A stretch of 64,000 nt of DNA from Orychophragmus violaceus (taxonomy: Eukaryota; Streptophyta; Magnoliopsida; Brassicales; Brassicaceae). Location of the stretch: assembly GCA_030180135.1 (NCBI GenBank), contig CM058230.1, positions 103,779,503 through 103,843,502 on the forward strand, given 5' to 3'. The first letter of the stretch is position 1; each line of letters starts with the position of its first letter. The notes beneath the pieces were generated by a model. The model worked only from the letters and a program-made list of their open reading frames with translations, was not told where the DNA came from and did not search any database. Position numbers and translations under genes: made by a program. Shown one piece after another: positions 10,199 through 21,106 of the stretch.

Positions 10199-10720
10199 TA
10201 TTGGAGGTGGGTTTAGCACCCCTTTATGACCCGGCTCAATAGCTGAACGTCCTGTAGGAAATCCAGACCGAGTAAGAAGAAGTCAACCCATTACAGAGTA
10301 GCTCGGCGATGACGAAGTGACTCGGAGATGATGTCCAGACAATTTGCACCAAAGAAAATAATAAGTTAAAATAACATATTTATAAAATGAAGAAGATAAA
10401 TGCAAATCTTCGAAAAGGAAAGAGAATCTAAGATAGTTTGGATTTTGTTAATAATATCAGAAAGAATCTAGGAAAAAACCCTAGATAACCTAGTATAAAT
10501 ATCCTTCTCATGCGCGGAAAACGACTAAGTTGACAAGCATACATTCTGTTTACAAACCCTATAGCTAGAGAGTAATCTCGATTTCAGCTCTAATTCAAAT
10601 AAAGACTAAATTTTACGGTCCATCTTACTTATTGCCTTTTGATCCTTTGATTCTTATTATCCAAGTCCCTCATTTTAGATCAATTTATTGAATTGATCAC
10701 TGTGATTCTCTGAATCAACA
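10199..10720 (+). repeat. 3' LTR of Tat element A
   Basis: Begins TATTGGAGGTGGG and ends CTGAATCAACA. It aligns with the 5' LTR over its full length with many substitutions and a roughly 18-bp length difference. It is preceded by a G-rich tract and followed by CTTAT, nearly the 5' flank CTTAG. Confidence 0.8.
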
Positions 10721-10729
10721 CTTATATTT

Positions 10730-11226
10730 GATAGATTTGTTTTGCGTTTGTTATGTGATATAAGAGTTTGGTGACCCAGTTTCCTTTCGGTACGTCTGGG
10801 GAGAGGCGATACTCTCAACTGATCCACTACAATTAGAAAAGGTTACAAATATCAATATGATTCACGTATCCTCACTACTACCGTGAACGTAAACTTTCCA
10901 AAGTTCTCTATCTTATCAAGAAAAGAAGCTAAGCCTTAAAAGATACTTAACTGGATCTCTTGTTATCTTTGCAACTCTCTGGCTTTGCTCTCTCGTATTG
11001 CTTGTTGTGTGTATTCTCCGCTAAGGATCAACAAAAGTTGATTGCCCCTTTTATACGCCAAAACGTGATCAGGTTCTGCATTAGGTGAAATACTTATCAA
11101 GTTCTAGTGGGCTTCATTAAGAACTCTCCATCCTTATTTGGCCAATTCTACCAAGCAAAAGTCCCAATGGAAAGTATAGACAATCACCGAGACTTTCAGT
11201 CTCCACCTTTGTCTTTACTTTTCTTC
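10730..11226 (-). repeat. Copia-type LTR fragment (R/U5 side)
   Basis: Read on the minus strand, the segment shows a TATAAAAGGGG box (11055-11045), then a leader of about 300 bp ending in a block (around 10860-10790: AGTGGATCAGTTGAGAGTAT followed by a CCCCAGACGTACC element) that resembles the end region of many plant Copia LTRs. No partner LTR, PBS or coding region could be assigned. It is probably a solo or truncated LTR. The upstream (U3) part may be interrupted by the hAT-like insertion that follows. Confidence 0.4.
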
Positions 11227-11234
11227 CTTGTGAC

Positions 11235-11995
11235 AAGTGTCGTTAGAGGGGCTTGGGGCGATTATGAAAATAAAGGCCTTTTAATAGTTGTTTTGATAAA
11301 AAAATGTAAGGCAAATTTAAAATTAGATTTTTAAAAAATTAAATAAAGCCATAATTCAAATCAACACTACAACATTAATAAAATAAACAAAGCTAATATA
11401 TATAACTAGTGATTTAGTGGAAGATATTTGATTAACAAAGAGTAAAAAATTAGAAGCACTAAAATGTTTGTCACTTTCAAACAAATAAGAAAAAAACATA
11501 TATATAGGGAAAATAATTATGAAAAAGAGATATACAACTACAAACGAAGGCGATAAAAAAAAATACAAACAAAAGAGAGATGAGGTACCACAAAACTTGA
11601 TATATGCAATTGCTGAAAGAAAAAAAGACATCATCGTGACTGAAAAAGAAAGACGGCATGAAAATGTGGAAATGAAAAAATAAATGGTAGGAGGAAGATT
11701 AAATGCAGAATCATTAAACATAAATATAAAACATATTTAAAACTAATTGAGATTTTTATTCTTTTTGATTAGTATAACAAATTTTCCTTGAGATACAGAT
11801 TTTTTCGGTTTTGGAAAAAAAAAAACCTTTTTTAGATAAAAAAAATTTTTTGGTATGGAACCAAGATTGATGAGATTCAGTGCCAGTATGTAAAATCACC
11901 ATGACACATAAACTATGAATTGGGGCCTATAAAAATCTATATATTGTGGGGGCTAGGGCAAATGCCCTTTTTGAAACATATGACGCACGGCTCTG
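11235..11995. mobile_element. Probable non-autonomous hAT element
   Basis: An exact 8-bp direct repeat CTTGTGAC (11227-11234 and 11996-12003) encloses 761 bp of A-rich non-coding DNA. The right end, GGGCAAATGCCC followed by CACGGCTCTG, looks like hAT-type termini of Brassicaceae, and the subterminal regions on both sides carry related G/C words (GGGGCTTGGGGCG left; GGGGGCTAGGGC right). The terminal inverted repeat itself is poor, so superfamily assignment is tentative. There is no transposase. The interior is low-complexity, with long A/T runs at 11280-11350 and 11800-11850. Confidence 0.5.
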
Positions 11996-12003
11996 CTTGT
12001 GAC

Positions 12004-12239
12004 CCATTTTACCGCTTCACTTCCCTCTTCTTCGATAAGCTTCCACCAGCTCTGTCCTATTTTGTGGATCGATCCTTTATGATTCTTCCGACTTCCTCAT
12101 CTGAATCAGGTAAGTTCCCTGTCTCAGCTTTACCTTCTTTTCTTCTTCTGAAAAATCCTTAGGAATTTAAGCTTTGACTTCAATCGTGTTTTTCATGTTG
12201 CCGATTCCGACTTGTCTGTTGAGTTCTAGCCATCAACAG
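12004..12239. other. Short spacer between hAT-like element and solo LTR
   Basis: About 236 bp with a T/C-rich character and a CAGGTAAGT donor-like site at 12107-12115. No gene is recognised. This may be the remaining U3 side of the minus-strand Copia LTR fragment; on the minus strand TGTTGATGGC begins at 12238. Confidence 0.35.
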
Positions 12240-12791
12240 TGTAATACCTTGTTTCACAAAATTGGGTCAACGGGCAACATATTGGTCAACATGGATATTT
12301 CTGTAATTTCCAAAACTTGATGGGATTTTGGTAATTTTCCCAAAATGCGAGATGGAAGCAAAGACGGGCCAAATGTTTCTAGTTTTAAATAAATAAAACA
12401 TTTAGAAGACAAGAAGTGGAGGAAAAAGAGTTTAAACGGGGTTTACATCTAATCGGCATTGAGACCGATGAAACCGATATAAACTTGTAAAATCCGTTAC
12501 GGGAGATACGGAAGTCCGATTGAGGTGAAATAAATTGATCAATGCTTCTAAAGACATCTAGTATTTTAAAAGGAAGATTTAAGATTTATTTTAGAGGCTT
12601 CGAGGTTTTTGTGAATTAAACTCGAGAATCGGCTATATCGGATCAAGCGGATGGATCAGAGTTTTGATCGGTTTAATGTAAGTTGGATCCAATGTATGCG
12701 GAGAAGAAGTGACCCTGACTTGCCAAGTGTCTCTCCCCTATTCTCCCCTAGTGCCACATGTTATCTTATGGGTTCAAAGAATCCAATTGGA

Positions 12792-13291
12792 NNNNNNNNN
12801 NNNNNNNNNNNNNNNNNNNNNNNNNNNNNNNNNNNNNNNNNNNNNNNNNNNNNNNNNNNNNNNNNNNNNNNNNNNNNNNNNNNNNNNNNNNNNNNNNNNN
12901 NNNNNNNNNNNNNNNNNNNNNNNNNNNNNNNNNNNNNNNNNNNNNNNNNNNNNNNNNNNNNNNNNNNNNNNNNNNNNNNNNNNNNNNNNNNNNNNNNNNN
13001 NNNNNNNNNNNNNNNNNNNNNNNNNNNNNNNNNNNNNNNNNNNNNNNNNNNNNNNNNNNNNNNNNNNNNNNNNNNNNNNNNNNNNNNNNNNNNNNNNNNN
13101 NNNNNNNNNNNNNNNNNNNNNNNNNNNNNNNNNNNNNNNNNNNNNNNNNNNNNNNNNNNNNNNNNNNNNNNNNNNNNNNNNNNNNNNNNNNNNNNNNNNN
13201 NNNNNNNNNNNNNNNNNNNNNNNNNNNNNNNNNNNNNNNNNNNNNNNNNNNNNNNNNNNNNNNNNNNNNNNNNNNNNNNNNNNNNNNNNNN
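12792..13291. other. Assembly gap (500 N)
   Basis: Exactly 500 undetermined bases inside the long LTR; probably a placeholder length. Any reading frame drawn across it is meaningless. Confidence 0.99.
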
Positions 13292-14000
13292 CTCGGTTAA
13301 CGGTCAACCTTTGGTCAATGCCGGTTTACCTTGTCAACGGTTCAATCGGTTTTAGCTCTGAGATTGCACTTGGTCTTGTTTAGTGGTTCAGGAAAGGTTC
13401 GGGTTAGAAGCAGCTCGGTCTCGGGTGTTCATAGCCGTCACTTCCATCATCCGTCTGCTTATCACACTGTGAGTCGGTTAATTATGTCGTAATAAGTCAT
13501 ATAGACCCGAGAATCCTAAATTGTATAGGGTTGCATGACTGTGTGATTGATTGGTTAATTAATTGGTATCAGTTTAATTAATGAACTGGTTAGGATAAAT
13601 AAGCATGCTAGATAGTTGTATCTCTGATTGCTCGTTAACTCATTGATCGCATGTTGATTGTTGCATTCATATTAGATTAAAATGGTTAGGATGTATATGC
13701 ATATATACTATATTATGAACATAAGTAAATGAATCTATATAAGGTAATTAAGACTTAATTAAAATACGGTAAAAGACATAACAAACCTTATAATATAATA
13801 ACGGGGTGGGTTAATTAGTCAATAGTCGGGGTTAGTGGGTTAATTGAGTTAATTAAATAACAATAAGTTGTCAGGAGATTAATAAGTTTACTAATCTTAA
13901 ACCTAAAGATCGAAGAGATTATAAAAGATACCTAGGAAAGATGAATTAAAGGTGATAATCAGTGATGAGCTGTCTACGGGGTTAGCAATCCGTTAATCCC

Positions 14001-14327
14001 AAGGTAGCGGGTTAAATGAATTTAAGAATGGAAATGAACTTAAAGGCTTGATTGATTAATCAACTGCTTGTGTATTGCTGGATTGATATTGTGTTGTGTG
14101 CAGGCTTCCTTGTTTGATCTATCCCGGTGTTGGGCCGGATAGACATGTTGTGTGATACTTACCCAAGGTAGCGGGTTAAATGAATTTAAGAATTGAAATG
14201 AACTTAAAGGCTTGATTGATTAATCATCTGCTTGTGTATTGCTGGATTGATATGTGTTGTGCGCAAGCTTCCTTGTTTGATCTATCCCGGTGTTGGGCCG
14301 GATAGACATGTTGTTTGATACTTACCT
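14001..14327. repeat. 164-bp tandem duplication inside the solo LTR
   Basis: Two adjacent copies, 14001-14164 and 14165-14327, each running from AAGGTAGCGGGTTAAATG to ATGTTGT(G/T)TGATACTTACC. About ten differences are visible between the copies. It is a local duplication, not a satellite array. Confidence 0.85.
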
Positions 14328-15632
14328 CGGTCACGAGGCCGGATAAGTTTGGTAGTTTCTTAATTCGGTATAGAACCGGATAAGGTTGGTGGTGGTGATG
14401 TTTGAATAGGACTTGCGAGATAGATCATGCTGTATTTATTTTACTTTCGACCTTGTTAGTTCTTGCGTGATGTGTAGAGTCTCAGAGAGTCTGCATGTTT
14501 ATTTATTGTTCATAGGACTCTAGGGTGCGTTAGATCCCGCAAGTCAAATGAAAGTAGTTTCTTGATCAGTTCGTCCGACCCAATTGGATCCTCAGGTAGT
14601 TTGCTAAATGGTTCTCGTGCGTTCGGGTGGTGATTATGGTTATGGTGTTAACCTACTGAGTGACGCCAGTAGGTGTGTGGTCCGGAGAATACATGATCAT
14701 GTCCTAGGGCCGGACTGAATGGAAACTTTGGCGATCAAGGGGTAGCCCGAGTCGCTGTGTATCGATGGACTGAGAACAGTGTACTAGGTCGTAGGACTTC
14801 GTGTTTACGTCTAGGAGTCAAGGGTAGGTTTAGTTACCATGGCGGTAGCTAAGTATTCCCGTGGAAGTTACCGAGTTTACATTGTGGGCCTAGTGGTGTT
14901 AGTGTTTGTTTTCGGGACAGATCGATGGAGTCTAATCGAGGGCATGTGCCGCAGTGATTTCCATTTCGTTGTTCCATTTGTTGTTAGAGAATTCTTGTGT
15001 GTTGTGGAGCTTATCACGCCATGGTGGCACGTGATAGGCTATTCTCTTTCTTCTGATTGTTATTTTGGGTTTTGGGCGGGATTAACATTTATAGGTTTGA
15101 TTAGAAGCCTTAGTGGGAACCGACTCGCTGGGTGATTCTAGATCACTCATTAGACTCTTTTGTTGTTTTTCAGGTTTGGCTTATCTCAACGGACGTGGGA
15201 GATCCTCGATGTAGTTTCAGGATATGTTTTGGGTCGGGGTTTGATTCGATGGTTTTGTGTGATTGATTTCGGTTCGGGTTTTAATGGCGCATGCTGCTTT
15301 TGATTGTTTTGGAATTAGATTTAAATAGGCAAGTTGATTGTAAAAGACTTAAAATACTTAGAAATGAAATCGCTTCCCTGATATGTGGTTTAGTCCGAAC
15401 CGACACAACTCGTGGAAGCAATACTGGTTGAAAATCATTGTATTGTGGAAGCGAGGTAAACAGAGTCAAGGATGATTTAGTTCGAGCCTTTGACTCAAAC
15501 TGGACTGTCTCTGGCTTCGTATTGTGACGATCTTTTCCTGTTTGGCCTGCTCGAGTTCGATCGGTCATGTTCTTGTTTGATTGTTGACCGGTCAGCTCTA
15601 CGGTCATCGGATAATGGGAAAGGGGCGTTATA

Positions 15633-16405
15633 GACAATCATTTCTTCATCCCCGATTTGCACATCATTTATTCACCATAAGTCGATTCGGATTGAGATAT
15701 GAATTATCGGCTATTCTAGCTCCCTCCTTAGGCATGATGATGAACTTGTCCACGGTTCTCCGACTTCACCGCTAAACTCTTTTGATTTCACTGACGAGCT
15801 GTTCTTGGTTCTCCGAGTTAACCATCGAAGTCTTCTGCTGCCACTAATGACCTGTTAAACAGTTCTCTGACTTCACTATTAAACTCTTCAGTTTCCTGTA
15901 ATGGACCGTTCAATGGTTCTCCAACCTCAACATTGAAATCTTCAGTTGTTGCCTTATACCATACACAATTCACACACCTGAATCAGATAGGTTCCTTCAA
16001 TCCGTTAATCCTAGTTAACTTCACTGAATTTCAGATTTATGACCAAAACATATGACGATCTTAATTTAAAAAACCTGCAGTTGCCCTTGAATACCAGCAA
16101 ACATCTATGGAGCTTATATGTTCTTTAAGCCGATAATGTTCCTGTGAATCTTTATATCTTCTTGTTCCAAATTTGACTATTTCAAACATTCTTTATAATC
16201 ACAACGTCATGTCTTCTGTTTTAAAACTGAACTTGTGAGACCCGACGTGACCTCAAACCTTTCAAATCCTCATTTAATTTGTGTTCAGACTTTACCACTT
16301 GAATAAGTGTTTTTCGATTTTCTTTAAACTGATATCGACTGCTGGTTTCAATATTTTTGCTTGTGCGATAGCTGCAATCGACCAAGATCTCTCACAGAAT
16401 GTTAT
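15633..16405. other. Unassigned DNA with a repeated peptide-like pattern; 3' flank of old Copia T
   Basis: On the minus strand, 15965-15700 holds three to four degenerate repeats of about 72-75 bp. They translate as units such as EDFNVEVGEPLNGPL and EEFNSEVRELFNRSL, with breaks. I do not recognise the family. Nearer 16405 the sequence is non-coding and probably belongs to the 3' UTR/LTR side of the minus-strand Copia T. Confidence 0.35.
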
Positions 16406-16500
16406 TTATGTGGATTTTGGATTAAGGTTGAGAAGCACCAAGAACTTCACAAACATACTTCCAGGTAAGCTTTTAGTGAGCATGTCTGCAGGGTTGTTAG
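16406..16500 (-). pseudogene. C-terminal end of the RNase H of old Copia T
   Basis: The minus strand reads NNPADMLTKSLPGSMFVKFL and stops at 16406-16408. The ADMLTK-x-x-PG motif is the conserved end of Copia RNase H. Reading across the X insertion, the minus-strand sequence from 39936 (KVLKIHT) joins this segment in frame at the duplicated GTTAG, which shows that X inserted into T here. The upstream part of T lies at 39936-41362 and 46559-46797. Confidence 0.8.
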
Positions 16501-16981
16501 TGAAAGCTTATTGAGCCTGAGCTGGTAAGCGTGTGACACAAGTGATGACGAGGATGACACAAAGGACATGACAAAGAATACAAATCAGCAGGTTATGGCA
16601 CTGAACTCAATCAAGGAAACATAAGATATGGAAAAGATCTTCAAATATGGAAGGAAGATCTTGTGAGGCGCAAGATACATAAGGTTCAAGAGTATATAAG
16701 GCAAAAGACCTAGAAGAGTTATTTGGCCGTCTTTGAGAGAAAATGTGTCTTGCGTGAAGCACAAGTTGGTGGTAGGGGTTCTTGGTCTTTGGTGAGTGAA
16801 TCAAAGAGTGAATTGCAACTGTTGTTGCACGGTAAGATTGGGTAGATTAGAAATTGGTCAGTCTTGATTCACTGCTGTGAAGTCGTGTAAAACTGATTGA
16901 ATAAGATTCTTGTATTTTTTTCAAGTGATTCTTAATTAAGTTATTTAAGTTCTTTCGTACTAGGTGTTCTTTTTCTTTTCA
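16501..16981 (+). repeat. LTR1 of composite X
   Basis: 481 bp, TGAAAGCTTATTGAGCC to TTCTTTTTCTTTTCA, with TATATAAG at 16693-16700. It is followed by the PBS. It is more divergent from LTR2 and LTR3 than those are from each other: for example, LTR2 and LTR3 share GGTATGCGTGTG and GCGTGGACCTCAATC where LTR1 differs. Confidence 0.85.
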
Positions 16982-16983
16982 TT

Positions 16984-16995
16984 TGGTATCAGAGC
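16984..16995 (+). promoter_or_regulatory. Primer-binding site of X int1
   Basis: TGGTATCAGAGC, complementary to the 3' end of initiator tRNA-Met, two bases after LTR1. The same site follows LTR2 at 23509-23520. Confidence 0.9.
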
Positions 16996-17049
16996 AGACA
17001 ACCTTTGGATTTCTAAAATCACTAATCAGGTTGAGATCTTAGAGAGAAC

Positions 17050-18240
17050 ATGGATACGAAGGAGTTTATTGCGATTCATAAACCCATCATGCTTTATGAA
17101 GGTAACTTTGGTCATTGGAAGGTACGTACGAGATATGTAATTCGTTCTATTGATGAGAGCGCTTGGAATGCTGTTCTGAATGGGTGTTCAAAACCTTATG
17201 AGATTCTCGAAGACAAGACCAAGGTGTCAAAACCGCTTGAAAAATGGACATATGATGAAAAGAGTACATCAAAGTTTAATTCCAGAGCCATATCAACAAT
17301 CATGTATGCGGTAAGCATAAAGCAGTTCATGATAATTCAAGACTGCGAATCAGCTAAAGAAGCTTGGGATACTCTTGTGAATCACTTTGAAGAAGATGCA
17401 AGTGTTAAACGAACTCGTCTTGACTATCTAAGCTTCAAGCTTTGAAAATCTGCGAATGGAAGACGACGAAACTATTGGCAGCTTCTCTGCCAAACTGAGC
17501 ACTATTGCAAATGAAGCCTCTGTTCTTGGTAAGAAATATCATGAAAAGAAGCTGGTGAAGAAACTAATCTGATGCTTGCCAAACAAGTTCTCAGCTCAGA
17601 AGGCCATATTGCAATGCTCCATGAACACGGATGACATGAAGTTTGACAAGCTAGTTGGGATTGCCTTTGGTGCAAGCCAAGAGAATGACAGAGTCAAGAA
17701 GGTAGAAGAGAAACCTGGATTGATGGCAAGTAACTTTAATAAAATGATTAAAAGAATGGATAAAGGCCAGAGTAGATCGTTTGGGAGGAATCAGAGGGGT
17801 GACTCATAGAGATTCACAAACAAATCATCGCGCACTGAAGGAGACAGGACATCCAAAAAGAAATATTTGCAGTGTCATGAATGTGAGGGATTTGGGCATT
17901 TCAAGAGTGAATGCCCACTTGTTAAGAGAAAAGAGCTTACTTGTTCTGAGTGTCGTGGTTTTGGTCATACTCATGCTGAGTGTCCCAGTGTGATTAAAGG
18001 AAAAGAGAAATCCTTTCTCTGTTTCAGTGATACTGAGTCTGAAGATAACAATGAAGAAGGAGGTATGATGTTTAACTTTGTAGCCTTAGTTTCCCAGAAA
18101 GAAGAGTATGGAGCCAAATACAATGGAGGACTCAAAACTGATTCAGACGAAGAAGAGGTTGATGTTAAACATGAATATAGGTAGTTGTACGACAACTAGT
18201 TGAAGCTCAGCCATGAAATCTTCAACTTCTCAAGGATAAG
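17050..18240 (+). pseudogene. gag of SIRE-type Copia X (int1), broken
   Basis: ATG 17050 starts the capsid-type domain (KPIMLYEGNFGHWKVRTRYV, then SAKEAWDTLVNHFE). The frame is shifted near 17440, hits TGA at about 17571-17573, shifts again, and has TAG near 17806. A deletion near 17660 removes about 57 bp that int2 still has. Two zinc knuckles, CHECEGFGHFKSEC and CSECRGFGHTHAEC (about 17870-17990), follow each other closely as in SIRE elements, and an acidic segment follows. Gag assembles the particle and packages element RNA. Confidence 0.8.
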
Positions 18241-19422
18241 GCCATGTTGAAGGCTCAAGTGAATATCCTTGAGATGGATCAAACCCCACCAGGAGAGACT
18301 GTGAAGAATGTTAGTGCCGCCTTAGACATCGATCTAACACATGAATTATCTGAAGAAAAAGAGAGAAATAAAATGCTGGAAGATAAAATGTCAAAATTTT
18401 GGGAAGCTCTTAACAAAGACCAAGAGAAGAACATATGTCTTGAGCAGAACCTGACTGAAAATCATAAAAAATTAAGAATGCTGAACAATCGTACTAACAA
18501 CTTGGACATACTTCTATCTATAGGTCAACCTCCCAAGGTGAACTAGGGTTTGAGATACTCAGAAGGAGCTGAATCGAGTCTCACTGGAGCTATGATAAAG
18601 TTTTTTCTTGTTGTGACCAAAATAGTGAATCAAGACATACAAAATCATGAAAGTAACTCAAAGGAAAATAATGGAGGAAAAGCACAAAAGCAAAGACAAG
18701 GGTGTTACGTGTGTGGAAAGAGAGGCCATGGAAAATCAACATGTTGGACTCTGTGGCATCGGATTGTCAAAGCATGGAAGGGAAGTCGTTGTTACATACA
18801 ACCAAAACATATCGGTAAAGTCTGGATCGCTAAGACAGACTTGTATGAGAGTAGCACGCTCCCTAAGTCTTATGAGATTGTCTGCAACCTCGCAATTGCG
18901 AGCAATGTGGCTTACACATCAAAAGCCGACAATGAGGCATGTTTCCTTGACAGTCGACGTTTATACCACATGATAGGCTGTTCTGAACTAGCAAAAGAAG
19001 CATCACCTGCTGAAGGGGAAAACATAACCCTCTGTCATAGAAGACAAGGGAAGACCACAAGGGTTGGTAGAATGCAAACATCTGAAAATGTGAACGTGAT
19101 CCACGACCAGGAAATCAACGTGATTGACATCAATAAAGTACTCGATGAAAGACTCAAAGTAATCTCTAAAGTTGGTTGTCAAGCTACAAATGACTCTGGA
19201 GAGTCAATACTGAATGTTGTCACATCGGAGAGTGCATTAGAAGTAGAACCTCAAGCTGTAACAGAGAATCCAAGTGGAAATGTCAGGAAAATAGGATTCA
19301 GTCATGCAAGACTCAAAAGGGGAGGAGTAGATGAAACCTTTCTCGTCCGTGAAAAATTAGATCGAACCTTGCTCGTTCGTGAAAATGAATGCACAGATCA
19401 TGATGGAAGATTCCAAGATTAG
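18241..19422 (+). pseudogene. gag C-terminal coiled coil and protease remnant of X
   Basis: 18244-18546 encodes a heptad-rich, charged segment (ELSEEKERNKMLEDKMSKF) ending in LRMLNNRTNNLDILLSIGQ, which I recognise as the gag C-terminal region of SIRE-type elements. After a stop at 18544-18546 the same frame continues (18550-19422) with a CYVCGKRGHGKSTC zinc knuckle, and then a segment where the protease motif is expected but reads CFLDSRRLYHMIG: the catalytic D-S/T-G is degenerate. Integrase and RT do not follow, so pol is mostly deleted after about 19420. Confidence 0.65.
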
Positions 19423-19734
19423 TATGGTTGGTAAGTTAAAAGACCTTCTTAGGCATGTCCTTGGCTTATCCATGCACACAGCTGCTGATGCTGCACTTAC
19501 TCCAATGAGTGCTGCTGAGAAAGGGTCAACGAGTTGCAAACATATGAGTTCAGATATGTGTGGAAGATCACCATACCTGATAGTGAGTTAGCCGGATATG
19601 TGTCTCAGTGTTGCCTTATGTGCAAGTTATCAAACATATTCGTGACAGTCTCATCAAACTGCAGTCAAAGGTACCGTGAACTATGAATTAAAGTATAACA
19701 CTTACATGATTTCTATCTCTACAGGTCATTGCAA

Positions 19735-20182
19735 TGATGACCGGGATGAATCTCTCAACGATTAGAAGAGCACATTTGAGAGACGTTTCTCTAATAGGAA
19801 AAATAGTGTTTCGTGGAGTATAAAAAACTACAACCGGACGTCATGGACCACCACAGAAGCATAAGACATTGGCTTAGGTGGTCGCTGTTTTCAACGCATT
19901 TGGTCAAAACAAGTGCCCTGTGATTACGGTACTCATGTTAATCCCTCTCTAACACATTGTGTTGAAAACTGTGAGATTGATCTATCAAAGAACCTTGTAC
20001 CACACTCACAAACTGAACATGTAAACATTAGATATCACTTTGTTAGAGAAATTATTGAGGAGAAACTAGCTATCATTAGACATGTAGCTTCTGATAGAGA
20101 ACTTGCTAATATTTTCACTTAAACTTTAGATTCCAATAGCTTTTTCTACTTGCAAAAGGCTCTTGGATTCTATGGATTTTAA
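19735..20182 (+). pseudogene. RNase H remnant of X pol
   Basis: Decayed reading frame with DRDESLND and SVSWSIKNYNRTSWTTTEA (corresponding to the cDxxSTSG and SWxSKKQxxVxxSTxEAE motifs), then ENCEIDLSKNLVPHSQTEHV, HFVREIIEE and DRELANIFT, the C-terminal Copia RNase H landmarks, and finally LGFYGF. Catalytic positions are partly lost and stops interrupt it. It is separated from the protease remnant by only about 300 bp, so integrase and RT (roughly 3 kb in related elements) are missing. Confidence 0.7.
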
Positions 20183-21106
20183 TTGATTATGTCAGAATAT
20201 ATGGGAGCATGTTACACCTTTGATTGACTGAGGAACACAGGAGACAGTTGTAATCATTACGAAAGGAGAGTAAAAAATCAAGTCATATACCCCTTGAAGT
20301 AGGTACATCATGATGACTGCTCAATGCGCTAAACACTCACTTTGGTATAGGCTGCTAAAGCAGTTTCCACCTAAATGTGATCACTGTTTTTTTAGAGTAC
20401 TAAGTCTTGATCATTCACTAGATAATAAGAAGAATACTATATCATCTGAGTGAAAGAGCCTTACTTAACTGGTAACACAGTCATGAACTATAAACTAGCT
20501 ATCGGTTACAATTAGATGAAAGCACCTCAGCTGGGGAAAGTTGTCTAGGTTCTACTCGTGACTGTGTTCTTTATGAAATTCTCTGATTCTTCATGGATGA
20601 AAGCGCCTCAAATGGGAAAGCTTTTCAATCTTGTTGATAAAAAGTTATAATAACTGAGTAGCTCCACTAAAGAATGATTAGATTCATTCTTTTGATGTCT
20701 TATTTGTAATGAATGACAAGACTCTTGTAAAGTCATTTTGATGTTACCAAATTCTGTGGAAGGTTCATATACACTGATTGGACATGATGAAAGCATCTTA
20801 GTTAAGAAAAGTTGTCTGTCTTGTTCTCTTTATTTCGTGTGAACAGATGTATTGTGGGAACCCTGCAATGGTAATGCTCAACATGCTCGTGCCAACTATA
20901 GTCGCTTGTACATATTTTTGATTATCAAGTTTTCTTTTCTTCTTTTTGCTGGTATCATTAACTAGTCTCTGAGCTATGTTCTAATGATAGAAAAGGGTCA
21001 CTCAAAGTCTCAATGAAAACATCAATGATATGATTTCAGTGTTCTAATGCCAACAATTAAGAGATAATGTTTTCAAAATTGGATATAGCTTAGTCTGTGA
21101 AGATTA
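20183..21106. other. Non-coding spacer of X between pol and the 3' ORF
   Basis: No ORF. It carries several imperfect copies of a roughly 30-bp unit with the core GATGAAAGC(A/G)CCTCAGCTGGGGAAAG (about 20516, 20592 and, degenerate, 20787). Each is followed by TTGTCT or a related word and a T/C-rich stretch. Confidence 0.5.

Larger units (their letters stand above)
4747..10720 (+). mobile_element. Tat-lineage Ty3/Gypsy retrotransposon (element A), decayed and rearranged
   Basis: Two similar LTRs in direct orientation (4747-5250 and 10199-10720) enclose about 4.9 kb. The flanking 5-mers CTTAG (4742-4746) and CTTAT (10721-10725) look like a one-mismatch target-site duplication. Inside are a PBS-like sequence, a decayed gag of the Tat type, a second unrelated LTR with a second gag start (element B, from 6379), and near the 3' end a minus-strand ORF typical of the Tat/Retand group. 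No protease, RT, RNase H or integrase could be recognised, so the pol region has been lost. Attribution of the antisense ORF to A rather than B is uncertain. Confidence 0.75.
12240..15632 (+). mobile_element. Long Gypsy-type solo LTR
   Basis: The segment starts TGTAATACCTTGTTTC and ends GGGAAAGGGGCGTTATA, a degenerate inverted pair of the TGTAATGCCCC...GGGGYGTTACA termini usual in long LTRs of plant chromovirus-type Gypsy elements. There is no PBS or coding region next to either end, so it is read as a solo LTR of about 3.4 kb, although its true length is uncertain because 500 N lie inside. No clean 5-bp TSD was found (AACAG left, GACAA right). It contains a 164-bp tandem duplication and several GGTT-rich motifs. 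The lineage is inferred only from termini and length. Confidence 0.55.

Noticed and set aside
11356..11721. 121-residue hydrophobic minus-strand frame
   Set aside because: Phe/Ile/Ser-rich translation of an A/T low-complexity tract inside the hAT-like insert; not a credible membrane protein.
12651..13383. Long open frames of 180-234 residues on both strands
   Set aside because: They are open only because they span 500 undetermined bases.
14839..15135. 98-residue frame in the long solo LTR
   Set aside because: No recognisable domain; it lies in LTR sequence with frequent stops around it.
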